DNA of 64,000 nt from Mogibacterium sp. (GTDB taxonomy: Bacteria > Bacillota > Clostridia > Peptostreptococcales > Anaerovoracaceae): NCBI GenBank assembly GCA_017404265.1, contig JAFRCS010000016.1, forward strand, positions 1 through 64,000, in the 5' to 3' direction. Positions within the stretch are counted from its first letter, which is position 1. Every line of letters starts with the position of its first letter. The notes beneath the pieces were generated by a model. The model was not told the origin of the DNA, did not search any database, and saw nothing but the letters and a program-made list of their open reading frames with translations. Made by a program: the position numbers and the translations under genes. Of this stretch, positions 1 through 7,639 are shown one piece after another.

Positions 1-58
1 ATTTCAGGCGTTCTTCATTTGTCCACTTTCTATTCTTTCCACCTTTTGGCCTAGCCAT
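1..58 (-). CDS. IS3-family transposase OrfA, N-terminal fragment (runs off the left edge)
   Basis: Read on the minus strand, ATG at 58-56 opens a frame beginning MARPKGGKNRKWTNEERLK. This matches the start of IS3-family OrfA proteins, which bind the element's ends through a helix-turn-helix. An ideal ribosome site (AAGGAGGTGATT) lies at 72-61, just upstream. Only 19 codons are inside the window, so integrity of the element and presence of OrfB cannot be judged. The family call rests on this short stretch and is moderate. Confidence 0.6.
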   Translation of the reverse strand, partial: MARPKGGKNRKWTNEERLK

Positions 59-92
59 AAAATCACCTCCTTAAGCAAATCCTAGCATAAGA

Positions 93-125
93 AAAGTAGA
101 CATGCTTTTTTAACATGTCTACTTT
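93..125. repeat. 12-bp perfect inverted repeat beside the transposase start
   Basis: AAAGTAGACATG at 93-104 is repeated inverted at 114-125 around a 9-base loop (cttttttaa). It lies about 35 bases upstream of the transposase start. It may be part of the insertion sequence terminus (the inner strand reads TGTCTACTTTTC, with a TG tip as in IS3-family ends) or a hairpin that blocks read-in transcription. No target-site duplication can be tested because the other end is outside the window. Confidence 0.45.
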
Positions 126-209
126 CATCTTACTAGTTCAAACAGAGCTCCGGGGCATTTAATTTGCTGCAGATATGTTATTATTATAAATAACAGGTAG
201 GGTTGCGAA

Positions 210-1331
210 ATGAATAAGATACTCGATAAACTTACACATCATTTTGAAGATAACAGAAAGCTGGCATACATAGCTGCGGGGCTGTTTTCTCTTGGCATCA
301 TCGTATTCGTTATCAACAATACGGTGATGTTCTTCGTGGAGAAAGAAGCGTATTTATGGCCGAGGATATGCATGAAGAGCGTTACCGACATCAGTTGGAT
401 CACGGCAGCGGTGCTGGGCACCAAGTACTACCCGACCAAACGTAATAACCTGCTGATTCCGACGCTGATCTTCTATGCCATGGGAGATATCGCAGTATTT
501 TTCTCCATGCCGGTTTGCGGCGCATTGTATGCCATCGGTCATGTGTTCCTGCTGCTGGCGATAGTAGAGACTACATATATCCGCTTTTGGCAGAAGATCG
601 TATTCTTAGTAAGCCTGCTCATCCCTGCTGTTGCGTTGATCATTCTTGTGGATGATCCGGTTCTGATAGTGATCGGGATAATATACGGAGCAATAATAGT
701 AGCCGTAATGGCACTCTCGCTGTCGAACCGTTACTATTGTCTCGCCGGCATCGTGTTTACCGTGTCAGATCTTGCCGGACTCCTGCGTGTGCGGCTCCTG
801 AATAATAATTACACATATGTTGTAACCACATTCATATACTTTGCTGCGTTCTTCATGCTCTGTATATCCGTGTTCAGCATACAGCGCAAGGAGGTCGTCA
901 CATGGAACGATCTGTTCAGGATGCTCAAGACCGCAAAGCAAAGTCATGTCAGGTTCTGGGTATGTGGAAACTGGTCCCTGGGCATCATCAAGGGCAACCG
1001 GAAATACTCATATGAGGCGATCGACGTTGCTTATGATGTGGCGCAGGAAGACGCCTTCCTTAAGTGGCTGAGGCATGGACGCTTTGAAAAGGAATACGGC
1101 AATAAAGGCCGGGCAAGCAGGTATTACAGCGAGAAATACGGAAGCCTCAGGGCATATCCGTGTACGTTCAATGAAGGCGGATCGGCCATCATGGTGACCG
1201 AGAAGGGACATCAGCTGGAGCTTGATGATGGATTCTTCAGAAATGTAAGAGTCTTCTTCAGAAAGGTCCCGTGCGTCGTACCGGGCGGCATAAGGCAGAT
1301 AAAAGAAATGCTGAAAAACCGGGACCTCTGA
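210..1331 (+). CDS. YhhN-like membrane protein with an extra C-terminal soluble domain
   Basis: 373 residues. Residues about 15-225 form seven or eight hydrophobic segments with the character of the YhhN/TMEM86 family, whose eukaryotic members are lysoplasmalogenases. From about residue 235 the protein is soluble and basic/aromatic (FWVCGNWSLGIIKGNRKYSY), and I do not recognise this part. YhhN proteins are usually about 210-230 residues, so the C-terminal 140 residues are an addition. The ribosome site before ATG 210 is weak (gtaggg). The next gene follows after 33 bases, suggesting co-transcription. The family call is by overall hydrophobic pattern; enzymatic activity is not shown. Confidence 0.55.
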   Translation: MNKILDKLTHHFEDNRKLAYIAAGLFSLGIIVFVINNTVMFFVEKEAYLWPRICMKSVTDISWITAAVLGTKYYPTKRNNLLIPTLIFYAMGDIAVFFSMPVCGALYAIGHVFLLLAIVETTYIRFWQKIVFLVSLLIPAVALIILVDDPVLIVIGIIYGAIIVAVMALSLSNRYYCLAGIVFTVSDLAGLLRVRLLNNNYTYVVTTFIYFAAFFMLCISVFSIQRKEVVTWNDLFRMLKTAKQSHVRFWVCGNWSLGIIKGNRKYSYEAIDVAYDVAQEDAFLKWLRHGRFEKEYGNKGRASRYYSEKYGSLRAYPCTFNEGGSAIMVTEKGHQLELDDGFFRNVRVFFRKVPCVVPGGIRQIKEMLKNRDL

Positions 1332-1364
1332 CCCCGGCAAGAACTGCATAAGAGGATAACAGAA

Positions 1365-2666
1365 ATGGAAAAGACCTATACCCCGGCGCAGCCGGAATCC
1401 CAGAACAATGAGTGGAAGGCCTCGTGGCATGACGAGTACTTCAAGTGGCTCTGCGGCTACGCCAATGTTGGCGGCGGTCATCTCTTTGTGGGTGTGAACG
1501 ACGACGGCTTCGTAGTAGGCCTGAAGAATTACCGCAGACTGCTGGAGGAACTGCCTAACCAGATCAAGACCAAAATGGGGATCATCGCTGAGGTCCGCTA
1601 TCACAGCGCTGAGCGGCGCGGCGTCAACATTCGCTACGGGACCGACGGCACAAAGGAATCCAATAAGAAGATCCCGGCCGAGATAAGAGACAGGGATAAG
1701 AACCTGTACGCCGCCGGCATCTTTGAACCGAAGGACAAGCAGCAGGAGCTCAAACTCAAGAAATGGAAGTCAGAAGAACCGGTCATAGTCAATCAGGACG
1801 GGACTCTCGACTATCTGGAGATAGTGGTGGAGCCGTATCCGCACATGGTATCGTGCGACGGGAAGGCATACAAGCGCTCCGGCAGCACGCTCCAGGAACT
1901 GAACGGCATAGAACTTGAGAAGTTCATACTTGAGCGCAGCGGCAAGACCTGGGACGAGGTGATAATGCCGACCGCCAAGATAGATGAACTGGATGACAGC
2001 GCCTTCGACATATTCAGGAAGAAATCTGACAGGTCCAGGGAGGATATCCTGCAGGATCTCAAATGCGTCGACAGAGAAGGACATCTCTGCAGAGCGGCAT
2101 TGCTCTTCTTCCATCCTGATCCGGAGCAGTACGTGACTGGCGCGTTCATCAACATCGGCTCGTTCGATGAGTTGGGAGAAATCGTCCACTACGACACGGT
2201 CCGAGGACCGTTCCCTGCACAGATCGACACCGCTGTCGACCTTATCTACTCAAAGTATATGAAGCCTGAAATCATCGATGATGAGAGCCAGTGGATAGAG
2301 ACGTATTTCTGGCCGAAGGAAGCGTTCCGCGAAGTGCTGATAAACGCGGTCATCAACAAGGATTACCAAAGCGGCAATCCGATACAGATAAAGGTGCGTG
2401 AAGGCAGCGTCAGCGTGTTCAACGAAGGGCGCTGGCCGGTCACCAGGCTGGGTGTGGAGGACGTCTACAAGGACCATTCCTCGTATCCGGCAAACCCTAA
2501 GATAGCAAGCCTTTTCTTTGCGGCAGGCGAGACAGAGACCTGGGGCGTCGGTTTCGATAAGATAAGAAGAGAATGCGAAAAAGCGGGCGCTCCTCTGCCG
2601 GTCATCGAGATTGGTGAGGATCCGACACCTGACAAAGGCATCACCGTACATTGCAATTCGAAATAA
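1365..2666 (+). CDS. AlbA_2/Schlafen-type putative DNA-binding ATPase
   Basis: 433 residues. The N-terminus (about 10-110) carries the AlbA_2/Schlafen pattern ESQNNEWKASWHDEYFKWLC followed by ANVGGGHLFVGVNDDG. The C-terminal part (about 320-380) resembles the HATPase_c_4 module of RecG-related regulators, with EAFREVLINAVINKDY as the N-box-like helix. Such proteins are annotated as ATP-binding, putative DNA-binding transcriptional regulators; their ligands are mostly unknown. It sits between a YhhN-like gene and a WYL regulator and probably shares their transcript. Confidence 0.75.
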   Translation: MEKTYTPAQPESQNNEWKASWHDEYFKWLCGYANVGGGHLFVGVNDDGFVVGLKNYRRLLEELPNQIKTKMGIIAEVRYHSAERRGVNIRYGTDGTKESNKKIPAEIRDRDKNLYAAGIFEPKDKQQELKLKKWKSEEPVIVNQDGTLDYLEIVVEPYPHMVSCDGKAYKRSGSTLQELNGIELEKFILERSGKTWDEVIMPTAKIDELDDSAFDIFRKKSDRSREDILQDLKCVDREGHLCRAALLFFHPDPEQYVTGAFINIGSFDELGEIVHYDTVRGPFPAQIDTAVDLIYSKYMKPEIIDDESQWIETYFWPKEAFREVLINAVINKDYQSGNPIQIKVREGSVSVFNEGRWPVTRLGVEDVYKDHSSYPANPKIASLFFAAGETETWGVGFDKIRRECEKAGAPLPVIEIGEDPTPDKGITVHCNSK

Positions 2667-2695
2667 CAGCATTAGCAGATAAATGGAGGGATAAT

Positions 2696-2893
2696 ATGGC
2701 GACTGTAGATGAACTCATAAAGCAGTATGATACTGATGAAAAACTCAAGGCTGAAGTAGATGAGATCCTTGCTGACAATAAGATCACTTTCACGGAGTTC
2801 GTGGATTTCGTTAACAAGCATGATGTGGAAGTGTCGCTCAAGGATTTCCACAAGATCATCAAAGAGGCCAAAAAGGCAGGTCTTATCAAGTAA
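2696..2893 (+). CDS. Small acidic Nif11-like protein
   Basis: 65 residues from ATG 2696, preceded by GGAGGG at 2686-2690. This start is preferred over an upstream in-frame codon that lies inside the previous gene. The sequence is highly charged and helical. The middle (TDEKLKAEVDEILADNKITF, then FVDFVNKHDVEVSLKDF) resembles Nif11-type leader domains, with the closing beta/helix motif before a lysine-rich tail. There is no Gly-Gly cleavage site, Cys-rich core or maturase nearby, so it is more likely a small structural or regulatory protein than a RiPP precursor. The WYL regulator starts 3 bases after its stop. Confidence 0.5.
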   Translation: MATVDELIKQYDTDEKLKAEVDEILADNKITFTEFVDFVNKHDVEVSLKDFHKIIKEAKKAGLIK

Positions 2894-2895
2894 TC

Positions 2896-3894
2896 ATGGC
2901 TGAGCGCAAGGGAGACAACCAGAAACTGAAGATGCTGTACCTCGTCAAGATCTTCAATGAGGAGACTGACGACGGGCATGCTCTTACCATGCCTCAGATC
3001 ATCTCCAAACTGGAGGCATATGGTGTCAACGCGGACCGCAAGACGATATACCGTGACCTTGAAGAGCTGCGCAGATTCGGGATGGACATCATAACGTCCA
3101 AAGAAGGCCGTAACTGTTTCTACCACCTCGGCAGCCGTGACTTTGAACTTCCGGAGCTCAAACTCCTGGTTGACTCGGTGCAGTCATCCAAGTTCATAAC
3201 CGACAAGAAGTCAAAAGAACTGATCAAAAAGCTGGAGTCGCTGGTCAGCAAGTACGAGGGTTCCCGCCTGCATAGGCAGGTGATCATCGCAGGGCGCGTC
3301 AAGACCATGAACGAGAGCATCTACTACAACGTAGACAAGCTGCACGAGGCGATAGGCGCGGACAGGCAGATCCGTTTCAAGTACTTTGACTGGAACCTCA
3401 AGAAGGAGATGGAGCCCCGCTATGACGGCCGCTGGTATCAGCTGAGTCCGTGGGCGCTCATGTGGGATGACGAGAAGTACTATCTGGTCGCATATGACTC
3501 CACACACGACAAGGTGATCCACTATCGCGTCGACAAGATGACCGACATACGTGTCATTGATGAAAAGCGCGAGGGCAAATCTGCTTTCAAGGAATTCAAC
3601 ATCGCGCATTACACCAACACGCTGTTTGGCATGTATGCAGGTGATGAGACCAAGGTAATGCTGGAGGCGGAGAACCGGCTGGTGAGCGTTATAATAGACC
3701 GCTTCGGCAAGGACATAATCATAGTGCCGGTCGATGATGAACATTTCAGGACCACGGTGACGGTCGCGGTGAGCAAGCAGTTCTTTGGCTGGATCATGGC
3801 GATCGACGGAGACGTTCGCATTGTGGCGCCGGACAGCGTGGTGCGGCAGATGCAGGAAACGATAAAAGAATTATCACAGCAGTACGGCATTTAA
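2896..3894 (+). CDS. WYL-domain transcriptional regulator (HTH_11 + WYL)
   Basis: 332 residues. Residues about 10-75 form a DeoR-type winged helix (SKLEAYGVNADRKTIYRDLE) and residues about 140-225 a WYL domain containing WYQLSPWALMWDDEKYYLVA and IHYRVDKM. WYL proteins bind nucleic acid or nucleotide-like ligands and regulate DNA-damage, phage-defence or metabolic genes. The start follows the stop of the small gene by two bases, pointing to translational coupling. Likely targets are its own cluster, including the AlbA_2 ATPase, but no operator is evident. Confidence 0.85.
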   Translation: MAERKGDNQKLKMLYLVKIFNEETDDGHALTMPQIISKLEAYGVNADRKTIYRDLEELRRFGMDIITSKEGRNCFYHLGSRDFELPELKLLVDSVQSSKFITDKKSKELIKKLESLVSKYEGSRLHRQVIIAGRVKTMNESIYYNVDKLHEAIGADRQIRFKYFDWNLKKEMEPRYDGRWYQLSPWALMWDDEKYYLVAYDSTHDKVIHYRVDKMTDIRVIDEKREGKSAFKEFNIAHYTNTLFGMYAGDETKVMLEAENRLVSVIIDRFGKDIIIVPVDDEHFRTTVTVAVSKQFFGWIMAIDGDVRIVAPDSVVRQMQETIKELSQQYGI

Positions 3895-3919
3895 GCCGGC
3901 TGCGGAGGGAGGATATATA

Positions 3920-4942
3920 ATGGACGCTGCCGAGATACTGGCGTCATTGTTTGCGCTGTTCTGGTGGGTAGTGCTGATAATATCATTCGAGAAAGACAGG
4001 AGCAGGTATCGCAACTGCTATTTCCTTTTCTTTGCGCTGATTTCCACGGTCGTGGCAGCCACCATGTTCGCGGACGGGCATGAGGCCGAGACCCTGCTCA
4101 CTGTGGCCGTACTTACGGGCATAGCCATCTTTCTGGTGCCTGTCTTCCTTATACACAACGGGGTCGTTATGTATAAAAAAGAAGGCCGCAGCATCTCCAA
4201 TCAGCTTTCGTTGCTGTTCGGTATCGCTATAGGACTGGGCGAGATAGGCACAGTCTATCTGGTGCTCACCGGCTGGCATACGGATTTTGCCGTGAAACAC
4301 AGTATACTCACAAACATCATTGCGTTCATTTCATTATCCGTGATCTACGTTTCGGTGAGCTTCCTTTTGTTCCTGTTCTATTCACTGTTTCTGATGATCC
4401 TTCCGCGAAAAAAGGACTTTGACTACGTGATAATCCATGGTGCCGGACTGCTGGAAGGCAATAAGGTATCCAGACTGTTATCCGACCGCATCGACAAGGC
4501 CATCCTGGTCTATTCAACGGACCCATCGCCTACGATACTCATACCATCAGGCGGCAAGGGCGGAGACGAGACCATATCTGAGGCCGAGGCCATGGCAGAG
4601 TATATGCGTGAGAAGGGGATACCGGAGAGCGATATCCTGCTGGAGGATCAGTCGGCTACGACACTTGAGAATCTGGAGAACTGCAAGGCGCTCATCGACG
4701 CGCGCGAGGGCCGCAAGTATACGGCTCTGGTAACAAGTAATTACCACGTTTACAGGGCACTGAGGTATTGCCGCAAGATAGGGCTGAAGTGTACAGGCAT
4801 CGGCAGCCGCGTAGCGGCATACTATTGGCCGAGCGCGCTGATACGTGAATATGTGGCCATCCACAGGGAGCCGAAACACCTGATAGCTTTTCTGATTGGA
4901 TGGGCGATCGTGGCAGTGATCCCGTTCCTGCCTTCACTATAA
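3920..4942 (+). CDS. YdcF/ElyC/SanA-type (DUF218) membrane protein
   Basis: 340 residues: five hydrophobic segments (1-155), then a cytoplasm-like Rossmann DUF218 domain (about 168-320) with FDYVIIHGAGL, IPSGGKGGDETISEAEAM and SATTLENLENC, and a terminal hydrophobic helix. Members act in envelope biogenesis (ElyC/SanA) or have unknown activity. The five-helix N-terminus is common in Clostridia. Start ATG 3920 has GGAGGG at 3905-3909. A weak hairpin follows the stop. Confidence 0.82.
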   Translation: MDAAEILASLFALFWWVVLIISFEKDRSRYRNCYFLFFALISTVVAATMFADGHEAETLLTVAVLTGIAIFLVPVFLIHNGVVMYKKEGRSISNQLSLLFGIAIGLGEIGTVYLVLTGWHTDFAVKHSILTNIIAFISLSVIYVSVSFLLFLFYSLFLMILPRKKDFDYVIIHGAGLLEGNKVSRLLSDRIDKAILVYSTDPSPTILIPSGGKGGDETISEAEAMAEYMREKGIPESDILLEDQSATTLENLENCKALIDAREGRKYTALVTSNYHVYRALRYCRKIGLKCTGIGSRVAAYYWPSALIREYVAIHREPKHLIAFLIGWAIVAVIPFLPSL

Positions 4943-4952
4943 ATATCAAAAT

Positions 4953-4971
4953 AGGGCAACAGCCCTTTTTT
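4953..4971 (+). terminator. Weak intrinsic terminator after the YdcF-like gene
   Basis: A five-base-pair stem AGGGC/GCCCT (4953-4957 with 4962-4966) with a 4-base loop is followed by six T. The stem is short, so termination may be partial. Confidence 0.5.
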
Positions 4972-5063
4972 GATGCTTGAGGGGCGTTTTTTGACCCAAA
5001 TACCTTTGTAATATATGGTCATCAGGTACACTCAAAGCTATTTCGCGGCAGGAGGTGAACACG

Positions 5064-5147
5064 ATGGTCAACACAAAGGAAGTAATGAGACATGTCGCAA
5101 TAATTCTGACCGTATTCGCGGTCACGTTTTTCTTAGGCGGAATATAA
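5064..5147 (+). CDS. 27-residue single-pass membrane peptide
   Basis: ATG 5064 is preceded by a near-perfect ribosome site GGAGGTG at 5051-5057. The frame encodes 27 residues: a short basic head (MVNTKEVMRH) and a hydrophobic helix VAIILTVFAVTFFLGGI reaching the stop at 5145-5147. The next gene starts 6 bases later. The strong site and clean transmembrane pattern argue for a real small protein. Function is unknown; regulating or stabilising the adjacent YdjM-like membrane protein is a guess. Confidence 0.55.
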   Translation: MVNTKEVMRHVAIILTVFAVTFFLGGI

Positions 5148-5153
5148 AGCATA

Positions 5154-5753
5154 ATGCTGGCGAAAGCACATATCACAGCAGGAATGGCTGCTGCATTGAC
5201 AATAGCGGCGCCGGGTTCCATCCCGGAAGCACTGCCGGTTATCGCGGGGGCATCCTTAGGATGCCTCATTTGTGATCTTGACTGCGATAATCCAAGGGAG
5301 AAGCAGGATTCTTCGCACTGGAGGATAGTGATGTTCGCGGTCGCAGCCGCCGCTCTTTTTGAGGACTATCATATAGACGCGGGAATGTGGCGCTCGCTCG
5401 CGCAGAGTGGCTCTTATGTGTGGTGTGCGGGTATAGCAGGATTTGCCCTCACATGCGCTTTCGCGAGCGTCTCGAGCCACCGCGGCTTCTCGCACTCACT
5501 TGCTGCACTGGCCCTCGAGTCCGTTTCTCTGTGGCTCGTATTCCCCGCTGCAGCCGTCCCGTTTGTGATCGCCTTTGCCTCTCACCTTATACTCGACATG
5601 ACAAACAAGCGGCCCGTCCGTGTATTCTATCCGGCAAAGAAGGGGGTCAGCTTTGGCTGGTTCTACGCGGACCGGATGGCCAACAAAGTATGTGCTGCTT
5701 TATGCAGCGTGTGGCTGATAGCGGAAGTACTGCTCTTTCTGAGACAGCACTGA
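5154..5753 (+). CDS. YdjM/DUF457-type membrane-bound metal-dependent hydrolase
   Basis: 199 residues. Conserved features are the N-terminal His (LAKAHITAG), the acidic CDLDCDNP segment, the SSHRGFSHS motif and the ASHLILDM helix end, all potential metal ligands of the YdjM/DUF457 family. Several hydrophobic helices fit inner-membrane location. In E. coli ydjM is LexA-regulated; no LexA box is visible here. It is probably co-transcribed with the 27-residue peptide gene. Confidence 0.8.
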   Translation: MLAKAHITAGMAAALTIAAPGSIPEALPVIAGASLGCLICDLDCDNPREKQDSSHWRIVMFAVAAAALFEDYHIDAGMWRSLAQSGSYVWCAGIAGFALTCAFASVSSHRGFSHSLAALALESVSLWLVFPAAAVPFVIAFASHLILDMTNKRPVRVFYPAKKGVSFGWFYADRMANKVCAALCSVWLIAEVLLFLRQH

Positions 5754-5763
5754 CATGAAATCG

Positions 5764-5800
5764 ATAGCATATAGACCTAAACCAGCGGCCTATGTGCTAT
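5764..5800. terminator. Hairpin between the YdjM-like and Nudix genes
   Basis: ATAGCATATAG (5764-5774) pairs with CTATGTGCTAT (5790-5800), with one G-U pair and a 15-base loop. The T-run after it is weak (tattagtt), so it is a possible terminator or simply a hairpin at the operon boundary. Confidence 0.35.
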
Positions 5801-5837
5801 TATTAGTTAGCAAACATTTCAGAAAAAGAGAAAGACC

Positions 5838-6326
5838 ATGAGCAGCAATTATTGCAGAGAATGCGGTACCAGGCTGGTGCCGAGAGAACTTGAGAATGAG
5901 GGGGTCGTGCCGTACTGCCCGAAGTGCGAACAGTACAGGTTCCCGCAGTATAATGTGGCGGTCAGCATGATAGTCGTGAATGAAGAGAAGGACGAGATAC
6001 TGCTGATCCAGCAATACGGAAGACCATCGTACATACTGGTCGCCGGATATGTCAGCAGAGGCGAGTCGCTCGAGGACGCGGTAGCCAGAGAAGTCCGCGA
6101 GGAGACCGGCATGACCGTTTCGCATATGAGGTTCAACCGCACACAGTTTTTTGAGAAGTCGGACACACTCATGTGCAACTTTACTGCGTTCGTAAAGGAT
6201 TCGCACGAACTTGATCCTAACTATGAGATAGATTCGTATGCATGGTTCACGCGCGAGGAGGCAAGAGCAAACATCCGTCCGAATAGTCTGGCAGAGTACT
6301 TCCTCGTTTCTTATCTTGACGAGTGA
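5838..6326 (+). CDS. Nudix hydrolase with N-terminal zinc ribbon (NudC-like arrangement)
   Basis: 162 residues. An N-terminal four-Cys zinc ribbon (CRECG ... CPKCE) precedes a complete Nudix box GYVSRGESLEDAVAREVREE followed by TGM. The zinc-ribbon plus Nudix order resembles NAD-pyrophosphatase NudC, but the protein is much shorter than NudC (about 260 residues) and lacks its N-terminal domain, so the substrate is uncertain. It heads a closely packed cluster of Nudix, sulfoxide reductase and SEC-C genes. Confidence 0.85.
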   Translation: MSSNYCRECGTRLVPRELENEGVVPYCPKCEQYRFPQYNVAVSMIVVNEEKDEILLIQQYGRPSYILVAGYVSRGESLEDAVAREVREETGMTVSHMRFNRTQFFEKSDTLMCNFTAFVKDSHELDPNYEIDSYAWFTREEARANIRPNSLAEYFLVSYLDE

Positions 6327-6337
6327 CAGGAGATAAA

Positions 6338-6778
6338 ATGAACAGAGCTGACAGAGCAGAAGAATTATTCAGACAAGGTTATAACTGTGGCCAGTCAGTC
6401 TTTGCGGCATTTGCAGATGTGCTTGGCATGACTGTTGAAGAGGCCGCGAAGATAGCGAGTCCGTTTGGCGCCGGATTCGGAAAGCTGAGAGAAGTGTGCG
6501 GTGCAGTATCAGGCATGACACTTGTCGCGGGATATCTGAAGGGCTATTCGGATCCTGCAGACTATGAGAGCAAGAAGGAAGTATACGCGCTTATCCGGAA
6601 AATGTGCGCAGAATTTGAAGACCGTCAGGGCTCTATCATCTGCAGAGAACTTCTGGGTCTGAAAAAGGGTGAGGATACAGCTGAACCTGCCGTGCGTACG
6701 GAAGAATACTACCGGAGCAGACCGTGCATCGGCGCGTGCAGGACAGCAGCGGATATAATTGAGAAAGAGATACTGTAA
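6338..6778 (+). CDS. C_GCAxxG_C_C family protein
   Basis: 146 residues from ATG 6338 with AGGAG at 6328-6332. A GTG at 6323 overlaps the upstream stop codon and is disfavoured. The pattern GYNCGQSVFAAFAD, the glycine-rich FGAGFGKLREVCGAVSG and the C-terminal PCIGAC define the C_GCAxxG_C_C family of putative redox or metal-binding proteins of anaerobes. The conserved cysteines are present. Biochemical function is unknown. Confidence 0.85.
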   Translation: MNRADRAEELFRQGYNCGQSVFAAFADVLGMTVEEAAKIASPFGAGFGKLREVCGAVSGMTLVAGYLKGYSDPADYESKKEVYALIRKMCAEFEDRQGSIICRELLGLKKGEDTAEPAVRTEEYYRSRPCIGACRTAADIIEKEIL

Positions 6779-6782
6779 AAGC

Positions 6783-7181
6783 ATGAAGACGATAAATGTT
6801 GTTGCGGCAGTAATAATGAAAGACGGCAAGGTCTTCGCCACTCAGCGCGGCTACGGCGACTACAAGGACTGGTGGGAGTTTCCCGGCGGCAAAATAGAGC
6901 CGGGCGAGACGCCTGAGGAAGCGCTCGTGCGCGAGATCCGCGAGGAGCTTCATGCTGAGATAGAGGTAGGCAGACTTGTTGATACCGTGGAATACGACTA
7001 TCCGAAGTTTCACATGGTAATGCGATGCTACCTGTGCAGGCTGATCTCGGAAGAGATAGAACTTGTAGAACACGAAGCAGCGCGATGGCTTGACATAGAC
7101 AGCGTGTGGTCGGTCAAATGGCTGCCATCGGATATAGAGGTTATAGAGGATCTGTTTGGAGGACAGTTTTGCGCGGAATGA
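6783..7181 (+). CDS. MutT-type Nudix hydrolase (8-oxo-dGTP diphosphatase-like)
   Basis: 132 residues from ATG 6783. It opens with KTINVVAAVIMKDGKVFATQ, and the Nudix box is GGKIEPGETPEEALVREIRE followed by EL. The FPGG and the C-terminal WLPSD are typical of MutT/(di)nucleoside polyphosphate hydrolases that clear oxidised nucleotides. The last four bases overlap the next gene (ATGA). The clustering with a methionine sulfoxide reductase suggests an oxidative-damage theme. Confidence 0.85.
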   Translation: MKTINVVAAVIMKDGKVFATQRGYGDYKDWWEFPGGKIEPGETPEEALVREIREELHAEIEVGRLVDTVEYDYPKFHMVMRCYLCRLISEEIELVEHEAARWLDIDSVWSVKWLPSDIEVIEDLFGGQFCAE

Positions 7182-7630
7182 CGGATTACAAATTGATGAA
7201 CAGTCAGCTTAAAAGTCTTTCAGAGGGAGTGGTGTGGGACGTTACCATACTTTCCAACGCCGCCGCTTTGCTGTGGGATTCTCTTAAGGACATAAACTGG
7301 GCCGGATTTTATCTTTTCCGCGGCAGCAGACTGGAACTTGGACCTTTTCAGGGCAAACCTGCCTGCACTGTAATTGAAATCGGAAAAGGTGTCTGCGGGA
7401 CAGCCGTGGCTGAAGACCGCACACAGCTTGTAAAGAACGTGCATGAATTCCCGGGGCACATTGCCTGTGACTCTGCCAGCAATTCGGAGATAGTCGTACC
7501 GGTACATGCCGGCGGAAAAATCTATGGCGTGCTGGACATAGACAGCCCTATCCTAGCCCGTTTCGATGAAGAGGACAAGGCGGGACTCGAGGAGTTTGTG
7601 CGCATATTGGAATCGATACTGGAGAAATAA
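7178..7630 (+). CDS. msrC: Free methionine-(R)-sulfoxide reductase (GAF-domain fRMsr)
   Basis: 150 residues from ATG 7178, which overlaps the upstream stop. A single GAF domain carries the three cysteines of fRMsr enzymes: Cys63 (GKPAC), Cys73 (GKGVCGTA) and Cys97 (HIACDSASNSEIVVP). The enzyme reduces free L-methionine-(R)-sulfoxide using thioredoxin and is cytoplasmic. Translational coupling to a MutT homologue fits repair of oxidised metabolites. Confidence 0.87.
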   Translation: MTDYKLMNSQLKSLSEGVVWDVTILSNAAALLWDSLKDINWAGFYLFRGSRLELGPFQGKPACTVIEIGKGVCGTAVAEDRTQLVKNVHEFPGHIACDSASNSEIVVPVHAGGKIYGVLDIDSPILARFDEEDKAGLEEFVRILESILEK

Positions 7631-7639
7631 CGATAAAAG

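Noticed and set aside
6323..6340. GTG start for the C_GCAxxG_C_C gene overlapping the upstream stop
   Set aside because: The AGGAG at 6328-6332 is correctly spaced for ATG 6338, and the family begins near that residue.
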